From: Rhodococcus sp. HNM0563 | Lineage (GTDB): Bacteria; Actinomycetota; Actinomycetes; Mycobacteriales; Mycobacteriaceae | Assembly: GCF_012726195.1 (NCBI RefSeq) | Contig: NZ_JAASAF010000006.1 | Span: 248,001 to 312,000 of the forward strand | Length of the DNA stretch: 64,000 bases | Direction: 5' to 3' | Shown: in pieces, positions 46,076-55,677 of the stretch | How positions within the stretch are numbered: position 1 is the first letter of the stretch | How the letters are laid out: each line of letters starts with the position of its first letter | Notes under the pieces: model-generated | Seen by the model: only the letters and a program-made list of their open reading frames with translations | What the model was told of the DNA's origin: nothing | Databases searched by the model: none | Made by a program: the position numbers and the translations under genes

Positions 46076-48172
46076 CTAGGACACTGCCTTCGTGTCGGTC
46101 TCGGCCGCGGTATCGGGCTCGCTACGCGACAGTGCGCTGGGCCACCAGACCTTGCGGCCGATGTCGATCGTCAGTGCCGGAACCACCAGCGACCGCACCA
46201 GAAGCGCATCGAGCAGTACGCCGAACGCGACGATGAACGCAAGTTGCGCAAGGAACAGCAACGGAATCACCGCCAGCGCCGAGAACGTGGCGGCAAGCAC
46301 GATTCCCGCCGACGTGATCACCCCGCCGGTGACCGTGAGCGCACGGAGCGTGCCGGTGCGCGTGCCCACCTTCTTCGTTTCCTCGCGCACCCGGGTCATG
46401 AGGAAGATGTTGTAGTCGACGCCGAGCGCAACGAGGAACACGAATGCGAAGAGCGGCACCACCGGATCCGCGCCGGGGAAGCCGAACACGTGGTTGAACA
46501 GCAGCGACGACACACCGAGCGTGGCCGCGAACGACACGATGACGGTGAGCATCAGCAGAATCGGTGCGACGATCGCCCGCAGCAGCACGATGAGCACCAG
46601 CAGCACCACGAGTGCGACGACCGGGATGATCAGTGTGCGGTCGCGGGTAGCGGTGTCCTTGGTGTCGAGGTCCACCGCGGTGGGCCCGCCGACGAGGGCG
46701 TCGGAGCCCGGCACCGCGTGCACGGCGTCGCGGATGCGTTCGACTGTCGCCTCTGCCTCGAGCGAGTCGGCCGGGTCGGTCAGGGTGGCCTGCAGGGCGA
46801 TCTGCCCGTCGACCACGGTCGGTGCACCGTCCGGCCCGACGACAGGTTCGACGGTGGTGACGCCGTCGATCCGCGCGGCGTCGGTCACTGCGTCGCGTGA
46901 TGGTTCGTTTGCGATGATCACGGTCGGCGAACCGCTGCCTGCGTCGAAGTGCTCGCCGAGGATCTGCTGTCCGGACTTGGAATCGGTCTGCAGGAGGAAC
47001 AGATCGGACGAGGCCACACCGGCAGCCTTGAATTGCGGCAGCAGCAGCGCGAAGGCGACGAGTACGAGACTGCACACGATCCAGATGGGTCGCGGTTTCG
47101 ATCCCACCCACTGGGCGATTCGGTTCCAGAAGCGGTGCGCCTGTTCGAGGTTGTCGCTGTCGAAATTCGGTTCGTACCGCGGACGGGTGGGCCAGAAGGC
47201 GACTCGCCCGAGTAGGACGAGGGCGGCGGGCAGGAATGTCACGGAGGCGACGAACGACGCGGCAATACCGATCGCGGCGACCGGTCCGAGACCGCGGTTG
47301 GAGTTCAGATCGGACAGCAGCAAGCAGAGCACACCAAGGATGACGGTGCCCGCCGATGCTGCGATGGGTTCGAGCGAGGCGCGCCACGCTGTGCGCATGG
47401 CAGCGTACTTGTCTTCCTGGATGCGCAATTCTTCTCTGAAGCGGGCGACGAGCAGCAACGCATAGTCGGTGGCTGCACCGAATACCAGGATGAACATGAT
47501 GCCCTGGCTCTGCCCGTTGAGCGCGATCGTGCCTGCGTCGGCGAGCAGGTAGACGAGCGCACTGGCGAGCGCGAGTGCGAACACGGCCGAGATGATGACG
47601 ACGAACGGAAGAATCGGGCTGCGGTAGACGACGATCAGGATGAGCAGCACCACACCGCCCGCGACGAGCAGCAGCAGTCCGTCGATCCCGGCGAACGCAG
47701 CCGAGAGATCGGCCGCCTGACCCGCGGGTCCGGTCACGTGGACGGTCAGGCCTTGCGGTGCGCTTTCGAGCGCGGTACGCAGCTCTTCGACGGCGTCCTT
47801 GACCTCGACGTTGCTGTCGATCGGGACGATCATCTGCACTGCCTGCCCGTCCTCGGAGGGAATGGGCGGCGGTCCCGCCGATTCCGTGGTGAGGAAGGCG
47901 ATGTCGTCCTGGGTGATCCCGCCGTCGCGCTCGGCGACGACAATCGCCGGAATAGCGTCGCTGTCGCGGAACTCGGCGTAGATCTCGTCGGCGCGGGTCG
48001 ATTCCGCCGAGGCGGGCAGGAAGGAACTCGCGTCGGTCGAGGCGACTTCGCTGAGTTTGCCTGCGAACGGCCCGCCGCCGCCAGCGATTCCGAGCCATAC
48101 CAGAAGGAGCACGGCGGGTATGAGCCATCGCAGACGAGAACGGTGGGGTTTCGATGTCGTCGTGGTGCTCAA
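46076..48172 (-). CDS. MMPL-family (RND) transporter
   Basis: This is a 698-residue membrane protein read from TTG at 48172, which has GGAGGAG 5 bases upstream. The layout is TM1, an extracellular loop (about 40-165), five helices, a cytoplasmic stretch, then a second half with the same order. The GQSQGIMFILVFGAATDYALLL segment near 220 holds the RND-type charged TM residues (D-Y pair), repeated near 570 as VALGVDYNIFLM. MMPL proteins export lipids or glycolipids using the proton gradient. The small size is of the YdfJ/MmpL11-like kind. Cargo unknown; the neighbour lysX hints at an envelope role. Confidence 0.9.
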   Translation of the reverse strand: MSTTTTSKPHRSRLRWLIPAVLLLVWLGIAGGGGPFAGKLSEVASTDASSFLPASAESTRADEIYAEFRDSDAIPAIVVAERDGGITQDDIAFLTTESAGPPPIPSEDGQAVQMIVPIDSNVEVKDAVEELRTALESAPQGLTVHVTGPAGQAADLSAAFAGIDGLLLLVAGGVVLLILIVVYRSPILPFVVIISAVFALALASALVYLLADAGTIALNGQSQGIMFILVFGAATDYALLLVARFREELRIQEDKYAAMRTAWRASLEPIAASAGTVILGVLCLLLSDLNSNRGLGPVAAIGIAASFVASVTFLPAALVLLGRVAFWPTRPRYEPNFDSDNLEQAHRFWNRIAQWVGSKPRPIWIVCSLVLVAFALLLPQFKAAGVASSDLFLLQTDSKSGQQILGEHFDAGSGSPTVIIANEPSRDAVTDAARIDGVTTVEPVVGPDGAPTVVDGQIALQATLTDPADSLEAEATVERIRDAVHAVPGSDALVGGPTAVDLDTKDTATRDRTLIIPVVALVVLLVLIVLLRAIVAPILLMLTVIVSFAATLGVSSLLFNHVFGFPGADPVVPLFAFVFLVALGVDYNIFLMTRVREETKKVGTRTGTLRALTVTGGVITSAGIVLAATFSALAVIPLLFLAQLAFIVAFGVLLDALLVRSLVVPALTIDIGRKVWWPSALSRSEPDTAAETDTKAVS

Positions 48173-48313
48173 GAGCTCCTCCTGGTCGGGCCGGCACGGA
48201 ACGTGCAGGCACCATGTTGCCTCGAGTGTGTCGGTCGCTCAGGATTCGGAGTAACAGGCCACCCGGATGGGCGCACACCAGCGTGGGAGGGTTTCGTCGG
48301 TGAGCGCGTCTGA

Positions 48314-51300
48314 TCAGGCGGTGGCTGCTCCTGCAGAGTTACTGATCGACCGGATGACGCCGACGAGGCGTTTCGTCTGCTCGGGTGCGAACAGCTGGGT
48401 CGGCCCCTGCGGCGCGGTATCGGTGAACGGCGCTTCGAACAGCAGCTTCGGATCCATTTCTCCGTGCCGGGTGAGGTGACTGATCACAAGGTTGACGAAG
48501 TCGATCTGGCTGGACGAGGCGGTCCGCTCACCGAGGAACTCCGCGAAAGCTTCCTGCACGGCCTGCTGGTCGAGCCCGACCAGGGAGCGGATGAATCGCC
48601 CGAGCCCCTGTGCGTTTGCGATGGCCCGTTCCATGTCTTCGGAGTCGCCGGCGCCGCTGCGCGCCAGAAGCTCTTCGAGGGACTCCAAGTCGGCCGGGGT
48701 CAGCGACTTGCCGGAGCGCAGCTTCTGCAGGGCCAGGTTGTGGGGCTGGCGACGCAGATAGTCGCGCACTTTCGCGGTGTAGCGCTCGACATCGGTACCG
48801 GACCGCATCTCCGGCATATTCCTTTCGACGACCTCGCCGCGGGTATCGGTGAAGTCGGTGTAGACGATGGCCCGCTTCTTCTTCTCCAGCAGCCCGACGA
48901 CCGATCGCAGTTCCCGCCTCGCGTGTTCGAGCATTTCCGGGGTGACGTCCTGCCACCATTCGTCGCTCGCGACCTCGCGGAGCAATTCTTCCTTGGCCTT
49001 GACCTTCGGGATCGTCAGCCCTTCCTCGAGCAGCCCGTCGGCGACACCGCGGATGGTGCCCTCGTGTTTCGGAAGGGTGCCGTCGTCGATGATGACAGCG
49101 AGCTGACCACGCAGGACGACGAGATCGAACCGCTTGGCCATCTCGTCGCTGTCGCGCACGGTGGTCGGCAGCCCGGCGAGACTCTCGACGATCTCGGCGG
49201 CCTGCTGCTCTGTCACTGAGTCCCAGGCGGCGCGGTCGGCGTACTTCTCGACTTCACGACGGCGAGTGCGGACGATGAAGTTGTCGAGCCGCATACCGGC
49301 AACCTGGGTGTGCAGTGTGTCCGCAGTTGCTTTGCGCAGCTCGGCTGCCACTCCGGAACGGTCCAGTGCCGCCACGAGTTCGGTGCGTACGGTGAACAGC
49401 CGCTGCGACAGCGAGGGCGAGAGCGCGCCCTCGGAGGCGTCCGGGTGCTGATCGAAGTAGTCGAAGTTGCCGCACACGTCGAAGATGAAGAAGTCGGTCT
49501 TGTCCTGGCCGGGGCCGTACAGGTCGGGTCGCAGCCGGGTGCCGCGGCCGACCATCTGCCAGAACTTCGACTTCGACCGCACGGGTTTGAAGAACACCAG
49601 GTTCACGACTTCGGGGACGTCGATGCCGGTGTCGAGCATGTCGACGGAGATCGCGATATGTGGTTCCTGGTCGGGCTGCGAGAACTTGTCGATGAGATCC
49701 TGACCGTAGGTCACCGAGTGAGTGATGACGCGCGCGAAGGAGCCCTTGAATTCGGGGTAGTTGGCGTCGAACCGATCCGCGATGAACTGGGCGTGCCGCT
49801 CGTTCTTCGCGAAGACGATGGTCTTGCCGAGTCTGTCGCCTCCCGCGACGCGGTGCCCGTGCGTCATGACCGTTTCGAGGACCTTGTCTACGGTGTCGAT
49901 GTTGAACAGCCACTTGTTGACGGCCTCGGCCTGGACGACGTCGGGGATCTCGTCGTCGGGGACGTCGTCGCCCCAGTCGATGCCCTCGTAGCGTTTCTTC
50001 TCCTCGTCGCTGAGGTCGGCATAGCGGATTCCGTGCAGCGGGAACGTGAGTGGCACCGTCACCGCGCGCGGCGGGACGAGGAACCTGTCGTTGATTGCCT
50101 GATCGAGCGAGTAATCGTCGGTGGGGACGCCGGTTTCGAGCTGGAACAACTGATAGGTGTTGTAGTCCACCTCGTCCTTGGGGGTGGCAGTGAGTCCGAG
50201 CAGCAGTGAGTCGAAGTAGCCGAAGATGTGCCGGTACTTCTGGTACACCGAACGATGCGCCTCGTCGATGACGATGAGGTCGAAGTATCCTGGACCGAAT
50301 CGTCTTGTACCACTATCAGTTTCGTCGATGAGGCCCATCATGGTCGGATAGGTGGAGACGTAGACGCGACCCTCGGTGTTCTTGTCGGTCAGCAGGTTCA
50401 CCGGCGAGGAATCGGGTAGATGCGTTTTGAACGCGCCGACTGCCTGTTTGACGAGGGCCTTGCGGTCGGCGAGGAACAGCACCCGCTTCACCCAATTGGC
50501 GCGCATCAGCATGTCGGCGAGTGCGACGACGGTGCGGGTCTTTCCGGATCCGGTGGCCATGACCAGCAACGCGGCCCGCTGGTTCTCGTGCTCGAACCGT
50601 TCGATGACCGAGCGGATTGCCTTCTCCTGATACGGCCGGCCTGCGATCTCCTGCGGTACCGGGATATCGGCCAGCGGCCTGATCGAGGCTCGTCGCGCGA
50701 CGAGAAGTTCGAGTTCGTCGCGGGTGTGGAACCCGGCCACCTGCCGCACCGGATAGCGCAGGTCGTCCCAGAAGTGGTGTTCGAAACCGTTGGTGTAATA
50801 GATGACCGGGCGGTGCCCCGTCATCTGTTCGAGGCAGTCGGCGTACAGCTTCGCCTGCTGCTTCCCGGCGAACGGATCCACGGACGTCCGTTTCGCCTCC
50901 ACCACGGCAAGCGGGCGCCCGTCGGCGCTCCACAGCACGTAGTCGGCGAATCCGCTCTTGCCGTCGGGCATTCCGGTGACCGGGTACTCGCGGTCCCGCG
51001 GCTGGTCGAGCAGCCACCCGGATTCGTGGAGCATCAGGTCGACGAGGTCGCGGCGGGTCTGTGCCTCGTCGTAGTCGTGGGTGTCGGGGGCGACGGCACT
51101 GGCCTGGTGTGCCGCCTCGATCTGGGCGCGCAACTCCGCGATGAGTTGCTCGAGGCTCGCCTTCTCCAGGTCGGCTGTTTCGGCGGCCTCGTCGCGGGCC
51201 TTGACCTGCGCGATCAGGTCCTGCTTCTCGGCTTCGGACTGTTCGAGCTTTGCGTCCTTGTCGGCCAACTCCGCTTCGAGTTTTCCGAGCTGTGCCACGG

Positions 51301-51760
51301 TCTTCGCCACCACGGCGCCCCCGCCGGGCTTGGGCAGCCGCGCAGGGTCGAACTGTTGCTGCGGCGACGGCTTGCTCGACGGCTGCGTCGCGTAGCTGCG
51401 GGCCAGCCAGGACAGGATGTGGAACAGTTCCGCGAGCGCCTTCGTGCCTGCGTCCTTCGGGACGGGTCTGGTCTCGTGGACGGCCGTGTTGCCGAGCCGG
51501 CGGATGAGGTCCATCTTCGCGACGAGGGAGTGCCCGACGAGGGCGACGAACTTGCCGTCGTGCAGTCGGGCCGCGAGGTCGGTCTTGTACGGCTCGGGCA
51601 GGTTCTGGGTGCGGTAGATCCATTTGACCGTGTGCTCGACGACGCGGCGGGCGTAGAAGCAGGTGGTGCGGGGGTCGAAGAGTGCGTCGCGTTCGGCCTT
51701 CTTGGCCTCGGCGTGCAGCTGCGGCCATTCGGCCTGCAGGAAGTCGAAGTTCCCCACCAT
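48314..51760 (-). CDS. hsdR: Type I restriction enzyme, R subunit
   Basis: This is a 1148-residue motor/nuclease subunit. In order: a DUF4145-like N-terminal domain (about 1-130), a charged coiled coil (about 165-255), the nuclease domain with a D...VVEAKR core near 290, and superfamily 2 helicase motifs: Walker A MATGSGKTRT near 406, VIDEAHRS near 500, GLTATPK near 526, and GRGTRLRP near 743. A helical C-terminal domain for HsdM contact follows. It translocates DNA and cuts unmodified sites together with HsdM and HsdS. The start MVGNFDFLQ follows AGAGAGGA. Its partners are about 5 kb away on the same strand, an unusual separation. Confidence 0.93.
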   Translation of the reverse strand: MVGNFDFLQAEWPQLHAEAKKAERDALFDPRTTCFYARRVVEHTVKWIYRTQNLPEPYKTDLAARLHDGKFVALVGHSLVAKMDLIRRLGNTAVHETRPVPKDAGTKALAELFHILSWLARSYATQPSSKPSPQQQFDPARLPKPGGGAVVAKTVAQLGKLEAELADKDAKLEQSEAEKQDLIAQVKARDEAAETADLEKASLEQLIAELRAQIEAAHQASAVAPDTHDYDEAQTRRDLVDLMLHESGWLLDQPRDREYPVTGMPDGKSGFADYVLWSADGRPLAVVEAKRTSVDPFAGKQQAKLYADCLEQMTGHRPVIYYTNGFEHHFWDDLRYPVRQVAGFHTRDELELLVARRASIRPLADIPVPQEIAGRPYQEKAIRSVIERFEHENQRAALLVMATGSGKTRTVVALADMLMRANWVKRVLFLADRKALVKQAVGAFKTHLPDSSPVNLLTDKNTEGRVYVSTYPTMMGLIDETDSGTRRFGPGYFDLIVIDEAHRSVYQKYRHIFGYFDSLLLGLTATPKDEVDYNTYQLFQLETGVPTDDYSLDQAINDRFLVPPRAVTVPLTFPLHGIRYADLSDEEKKRYEGIDWGDDVPDDEIPDVVQAEAVNKWLFNIDTVDKVLETVMTHGHRVAGGDRLGKTIVFAKNERHAQFIADRFDANYPEFKGSFARVITHSVTYGQDLIDKFSQPDQEPHIAISVDMLDTGIDVPEVVNLVFFKPVRSKSKFWQMVGRGTRLRPDLYGPGQDKTDFFIFDVCGNFDYFDQHPDASEGALSPSLSQRLFTVRTELVAALDRSGVAAELRKATADTLHTQVAGMRLDNFIVRTRRREVEKYADRAAWDSVTEQQAAEIVESLAGLPTTVRDSDEMAKRFDLVVLRGQLAVIIDDGTLPKHEGTIRGVADGLLEEGLTIPKVKAKEELLREVASDEWWQDVTPEMLEHARRELRSVVGLLEKKKRAIVYTDFTDTRGEVVERNMPEMRSGTDVERYTAKVRDYLRRQPHNLALQKLRSGKSLTPADLESLEELLARSGAGDSEDMERAIANAQGLGRFIRSLVGLDQQAVQEAFAEFLGERTASSSQIDFVNLVISHLTRHGEMDPKLLFEAPFTDTAPQGPTQLFAPEQTKRLVGVIRSISNSAGAATA

Positions 51761-51953
51761 GGACCGTGGTCCTCTCTTCGCTCGTGTGCGCGCCCGCGCA
51801 GTGACGTGTCGTTCTGTGCTCGATCTTGGCACAAGCATCCGAGTTGTTCGGAGCCGACGAACACTACTGACGGGGTCCGACACGACCGGCCGGGGCCGAA
51901 TACCGGCAACCTTCAATATTGCCGTCGCGCATTAAAGGTTGAGATACTAAGTT

Positions 51954-52870
51954 TTGATTGTATCGGGCAGAATGAAGGGATTCGCACCTTGCTGCGCGTG
52001 CCGCGTCCGCAGAGCGCGACATCCGAATTGGCGCAGGACGAGGACATCCGCGGGTTCAGTGACCAGGCGCGCCTCGTGGCCAACAACACCTCGGTTCTCC
52101 GGCGTGCGTCGAGCAGCTTGGTCGACACCGACGTCGTTACCGTGGATGACGTGGTCATGCTGCACGCAGCGACGAACGGCATCATGGCATCCGGCACGTC
52201 CAGAACTGGATCGGGGACTCGAATTGGCATCCGCTCGAAGCGGATTTCGCCCCCCATCGCCTGAGGATGTCGGACCGCTGATGACCGACCTCGTCGACTA
52301 TCTCAACGGATCCCTGCACGGACCGCTGATACAAGCCGGGATCGTGCACGCCCAGTTCGAAACGATTCATCCGTTCACCGATGGCAACGGTAGGGTCGGT
52401 CGCGCTTTGATCCACACCGTACTTGCCCGGCGCGGTCTGGCCCCGGAGGCGGTGCTCCCGATCAGTCTCGTGCTGTCGACTCTCAGCGCCCGCTACGTCG
52501 ACGGGTTGAGCGCCTACCGGTACGTCGGCAGCCCTGTCGACCCCGGCGCCCTCGCTGGTGTGAACGACTGGCTTTCGACGTTCATCGAGGCCGCTGTGGT
52601 CGCGTCGGAGCATGCGCAACGCCTGGTGCAGGACATCGACGAACTGGAGTTCGAGTGGGCTGGTCGTCTTGCGGGCCACCGAGAGGCGCAAGGCCTTCGA
52701 GGGGAACCCCGCGCGCACTGTGCAACGCATCCTCGGGGTGTCGTTCCCCGCAGCGCGAGCCGCGCTCGAGGAACTCGCGGACGCCGGAGTCCTGTCCCGC
52801 AAGAGCGTCGAACGCGGCACCACAGGGTACGTCGCACGTGACGTGCTCGACCTGGTCGACAGTTTCCGAG
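51954..52870 (+). pseudogene. Decayed Fic-domain gene
   Basis: Segments of one Fic protein appear in different frames. There is an N-terminal piece with RTLLRVPR and LVANNTSVLRRASSSL in frame 3, then HVQNWIGDSNWHPLEADF in frame 2, then PEDVGPLMTDLVDYL with the intact Fic motif HPFTDGNGRVGR in frame 1. The C-terminal winged-helix part (RTVQRILGVSFPAARAALEEL) is back in frame 2. Frameshifts lie near 52171-52186, in the C6 run at 52250-52255, and near 52675-52700. The usual 60-100 N-terminal residues are missing. Fic enzymes AMPylate proteins; this copy is not functional as read. Confidence 0.8.
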
Positions 52871-52885
52871 AGACGTGTCTCGGTA

Positions 52886-54394
52886 TCAAGGATGTGGCGG
52901 GGTGTTGTCATCGCTCCGGGCGTCGCCGGATGTATCTCTTCGGCGCGGTCGTTCCCGACGGTATCGGTGCCGGGTGAGGGCGCCGGCGACGAAATGATCC
53001 AGGTGGTGCCGGTGATTGACCCGCGGGCGCCGGTCGGGATCGATGTGAGGCGGCGCGATCCATTCGACGCGGCCCGGATTCGCAGCATCGGGCGGGGCGA
53101 CGCGGGTTTGCCAGCCGCCAGGTCCGTCGTGGACGAGGGCATGGCAGCTGTCGCAGGCGAGATCCTCGTTGGTGATGTCGGTGGTGCCGCCGTGCTGCCA
53201 CTCGGTGACGTGGTGCACGGCCGTGAGGGAGGCAGGAGCATCGCAACCGGGGCGCGTGCACCCACGAGACGCTGCGATGAGGGCGAGTCGCTGATCCGCC
53301 GAGGCGAGGCGCCGGGCGCGGCCGAGGTGAAGGGGCCGGCCGTTGTGGTCGAACACGGCGAGTACCGGGTGGGCGTTCTGCGCCATGCGCAGTGCATCCC
53401 TGATGGGAACGATGCCGCCGGTGGCGGTGGTTGCCACGCCGGACGCCTTCTCGAGTTGGTGCACCGACATCGTGAGGATCGCTGTCACCGGGAGGCCGCG
53501 ATGGCTGCCCAGGACACCGGACGAGAGCATCTGCCGCAGTGCGAATTTGAGAGCGTCGTGGTTGCGTTGTACAGCTGTGCGGGTGTCGCGGGCAGCGGCC
53601 TTCGCCATCGCCGTACGGTCCAGATTCGGGGAATCGACATCCCCAGAAGGTGATTCGGGATCGTCTGGGTTGTTCATGCCGGGGCGGGCGAGTTTGGCGA
53701 GCACCGGTTCGAAGAGTGCCCGCGTTTCCGGGTCCAACAGTCCGGAGATCGGGGTCATCAGGTCGGTGCCTTGCTTGCCGAGCCGCAGGCCGCGGCGCCG
53801 CTTCCGTTCGCGTTCGTCGGGGGCGTTGCCGTCGGGGTTGAGGTGGGCGAGCAGGTGGATGCCGATCTTGGTGACGTCTTCAGGGGTGGTGGAGCGGGCG
53901 GCGTCGGCGAGGATCTGTTCTGCGGCGTCGATTTCGTCGCGGTTGGTGCTGCTCGGGAGTTGGCGCATGGTTCTGGCGATCGCGGCAACGTGATCGGGAC
54001 CGATGGCGCCTTCGCGGCCGGCCGACGCGGTGGCGGGCAGGGTGGCATCCATCGGTTCGCCGCTGAGGGTGTGCCAGGTGCCGGTCTTGTTGGCGCCCTT
54101 CACGCGTTTCGCGGCGTCGGCTCCCGAGATGCGGAGAGTGGAGACGAGGAAGTCGTTGATGGAGCGGCAGGCGAGGTGTGCGGGGATGGACCGTTCGACT
54201 GATTCGACGACAAGTCGGTGCCCGACGCCGGCGGCCTTCCGCAACGAGGTTTCCATCCGTTGTAGGGCTTCGACGACAGCGGCTTCGGACAGGCCCGTCA
54301 GCGGATCGGTGAGTAGACCCTCGATGGCAGCGTCGAGAGCGGCCAGGTGGTTCCCCACCTGACCGAGCCTGTCGACGCCATCATCCGAAAGCAT
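52886..54394 (-). CDS. DUF222/13E12-type HNH endonuclease
   Basis: This is a 502-residue protein of the 13E12 repeat family common in mycobacteria and rhodococci. The helical DUF222 part (about 10-370) is followed by an HNH nuclease near 385-440: CTRPGCDAPASLTAVHHV, then W-x2-GG-T and N-x4-C-x2-CH. All Zn and catalytic residues appear present. The family is thought to be selfish or mobile, though no transposition mechanism is established. It sits inside the defence island and its 3' end overlaps the decayed fic gene. The ATG at 54394 begins the conserved part; a longer frame upstream lacks support. Confidence 0.85.
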   Translation of the reverse strand: MLSDDGVDRLGQVGNHLAALDAAIEGLLTDPLTGLSEAAVVEALQRMETSLRKAAGVGHRLVVESVERSIPAHLACRSINDFLVSTLRISGADAAKRVKGANKTGTWHTLSGEPMDATLPATASAGREGAIGPDHVAAIARTMRQLPSSTNRDEIDAAEQILADAARSTTPEDVTKIGIHLLAHLNPDGNAPDERERKRRRGLRLGKQGTDLMTPISGLLDPETRALFEPVLAKLARPGMNNPDDPESPSGDVDSPNLDRTAMAKAAARDTRTAVQRNHDALKFALRQMLSSGVLGSHRGLPVTAILTMSVHQLEKASGVATTATGGIVPIRDALRMAQNAHPVLAVFDHNGRPLHLGRARRLASADQRLALIAASRGCTRPGCDAPASLTAVHHVTEWQHGGTTDITNEDLACDSCHALVHDGPGGWQTRVAPPDAANPGRVEWIAPPHIDPDRRPRVNHRHHLDHFVAGALTRHRYRRERPRRRDTSGDARSDDNTPPHP

Positions 54395-54506
54395 GTTCGA
54401 AGTGTAGCGGGACCCTCCGACAAGAATCTGAGTTCGAGTCAGGGCGCGGCCTCGACCCCATCTCGCTGCCTGATCGGCTCGCTGCCCGATCGGCCTGCAG
54501 GCCAGA

Positions 54507-54845
54507 TCAGACTGACTGCCCGTGGGCCACTGCGTCGACTTCGAGAGTGTCGGCGAGGCGACGAAGGAACGCAACTGCCTCGGCCTGGTCCGCCTTAGGC
54601 TCGATACGTTCGAGGAGAATTCCCCGCGCCAGGGTGGACGGGGCCAGACCGCGGGCGTCGGCGAGCTGGGCGAGCACCGTGTACTCCGCCTGGGCGAGCC
54701 GGATTTGCAGGACCTTGGTGCGCGGAGTCGGGTTCGCGTCCGGAGCCTCCGGCGGGACGTATCCGGCTTCTTGCTCGCGGGCATACATCTCGTCGGCCTC
54801 GGCATGAGCCTTGGCGAGGAGGTCGGGTGGGAGGTTGCTGGTCAT
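54507..54845 (-). CDS. Ribbon-helix-helix antitoxin-like protein
   Basis: This is a 112-residue protein. Residues about 1-40 are charged and disordered (PPDLLAKAHAEADEMYAREQ). From about 43 a ribbon-helix-helix follows: strand KVLQIRLAQAEY, helix VLAQLADARG, turn, helix PSTLARGILLERI. CopG/BrnA-like antitoxins have this DNA-binding module and neutralise a toxin with the other end. It begins 17 bases after a BrnT-like gene, an order (toxin first) typical of the BrnTA type. It likely represses the promoter upstream of that gene. Confidence 0.7.
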   Translation of the reverse strand: MTSNLPPDLLAKAHAEADEMYAREQEAGYVPPEAPDANPTPRTKVLQIRLAQAEYTVLAQLADARGLAPSTLARGILLERIEPKADQAEAVAFLRRLADTLEVDAVAHGQSV

Positions 54846-54862
54846 GCGTTCTTCTCCTCGTA

Positions 54863-55123
54863 CTACCTCTGCTGGGTGGGGCTTGACTGCCAGGCGGTGG
54901 CCCCGTAGATCCGACCCTCGAACCGGACAGTGATCACGGTCAGGATCAGTCCGGCCGTCGGGGAGAACCCGATGGACCGATCCGACGTGCCGCTGTCAGA
55001 GGCTGGGTCCGGCTGGAAGAACACCTTGAGTGGGTCGAGGAATGCCTCCTCGACCTCTGCGGGGGTGAGTTCGTGCCGGTCCCACATGTGGGTGACGCTC
55101 TCGGGTGGCCAGATCAGTCGCAC
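54863..55123 (-). CDS. BrnT-like toxin
   Basis: This 86-residue protein is read from the GTG giving VRLIWPPESVTHMWDRH; a GTG nine codons earlier is also open but lies on the direct repeats thought to be the operator. The pattern of W near the N-terminus, H-x4-A-E-V-E-E-A-F-L-D-P, then SDRSIGFSPTAGLILTVITVR and a closing Ala/Trp-rich strand fits the small BrnT/RelE-fold ribonuclease. It is followed by a ribbon-helix-helix gene. Toxicity and RNase activity are inferred from family and context only. Confidence 0.65.
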   Translation of the reverse strand: MRLIWPPESVTHMWDRHELTPAEVEEAFLDPLKVFFQPDPASDSGTSDRSIGFSPTAGLILTVITVRFEGRIYGATAWQSSPTQQR

Positions 55124-55131
55124 GCCCCATT

Positions 55132-55148
55132 GTAATACAAAGTAATAC
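55132..55148 (-). promoter_or_regulatory. Direct-repeat operator of the BrnT-like module
   Basis: GTATTAC occurs twice at 10-bp period (minus strand, 55148-55142 and 55138-55132). Ribbon-helix-helix proteins often bind such phased repeats. It lies 9 bases before the GTG at 55123. Confidence 0.5.
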
Positions 55149-55449
55149 ACCCTGCACGCAGTCGCCTGCGCGAACGAGTACAGGATCGGATTGTTTACCT
55201 ACACCTCCGACCGAAATCTGCTCCCTCGGAATCAGCACGCCAAGGACTTCACCTCGCGCTCACCGATCCCCGGATGTGGCCGCGCATCGTCGACGCCGCG
55301 GTCGCTCTGGGGATGCGCCATCCTCGTACCCCGCTCTGCCCGTAACGACATGCGGTCGAGATCGCTTCGATCATGACCGAGAACGATCGCAAGCTTCGCA
55401 ACAAGGAGCGGAAATCCGGGCGGTGCTTCCGATCTGGAGAACTTTGTGT

Positions 55450-55478
55450 TGACGCTCGTCGCCAGGCATGGGACCATC
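55450..55478 (+). promoter_or_regulatory. Candidate housekeeping promoter
   Basis: TTGACG (55450-55455), 17 bases, GACCAT (55473-55478). Good -35, weak -10. A transcript would begin near 55485 and include the nested hairpin that follows. The 325 bases before it (55124-55449) hold no gene I can support. Confidence 0.4.
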
Positions 55479-55502
55479 CCTGAACCGGCCTGAATACAGG
55501 TC

Positions 55503-55536
55503 GACCCCGGAGGGTGCTGGAACACCAACCGGGGTC
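55503..55536 (+). ncRNA. Nested hairpin, structured leader
   Basis: Outer arms GACCCCGG/CCGGGGTC (8 bp) enclose an inner stem GGTG/CACC with loop CTGGAA. The design (stem within stem, CTGGAA loop) is reminiscent of leaders I recall ahead of small genes on actinobacterial mobile elements, but I cannot verify that. A 37-codon ORF starts 27 bases later. Confidence 0.4.
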
Positions 55537-55563
55537 TGGGCACACGACAGAACAGAGGCTGTC

Positions 55564-55677
55564 ATGCACCGTAGGGTGGAGTCTATCCACACGCCCCCAG
55601 GGGGCGCTTCTCATGGTTCGGTCTTCGATACCGACCTTCTTCTTCTCACCCCGCCGGGGTCTTCGCTGACGTCCTGA
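55564..55677 (+). CDS. Tiny ORF after the nested hairpin
   Basis: A 37-residue frame (starts MHRRVESIHT) behind an AGAGG ribosome-like site. It has no membrane segment, a Leu-rich centre (DTDLLLLTPPG) and no recognised family. Support comes only from position after a promoter and structured leader; it could equally be non-coding. Confidence 0.3.
   Translation: MHRRVESIHTPPGGASHGSVFDTDLLLLTPPGSSLTS

Noticed and set aside
46122-48278. Long frames overlapping mmpL in a second phase, and similar long frames across 9388-11379 and 23156-24322
   Set aside because: Arg/Gly/Pro-rich shadow translations of well-supported genes on the other frame or strand.
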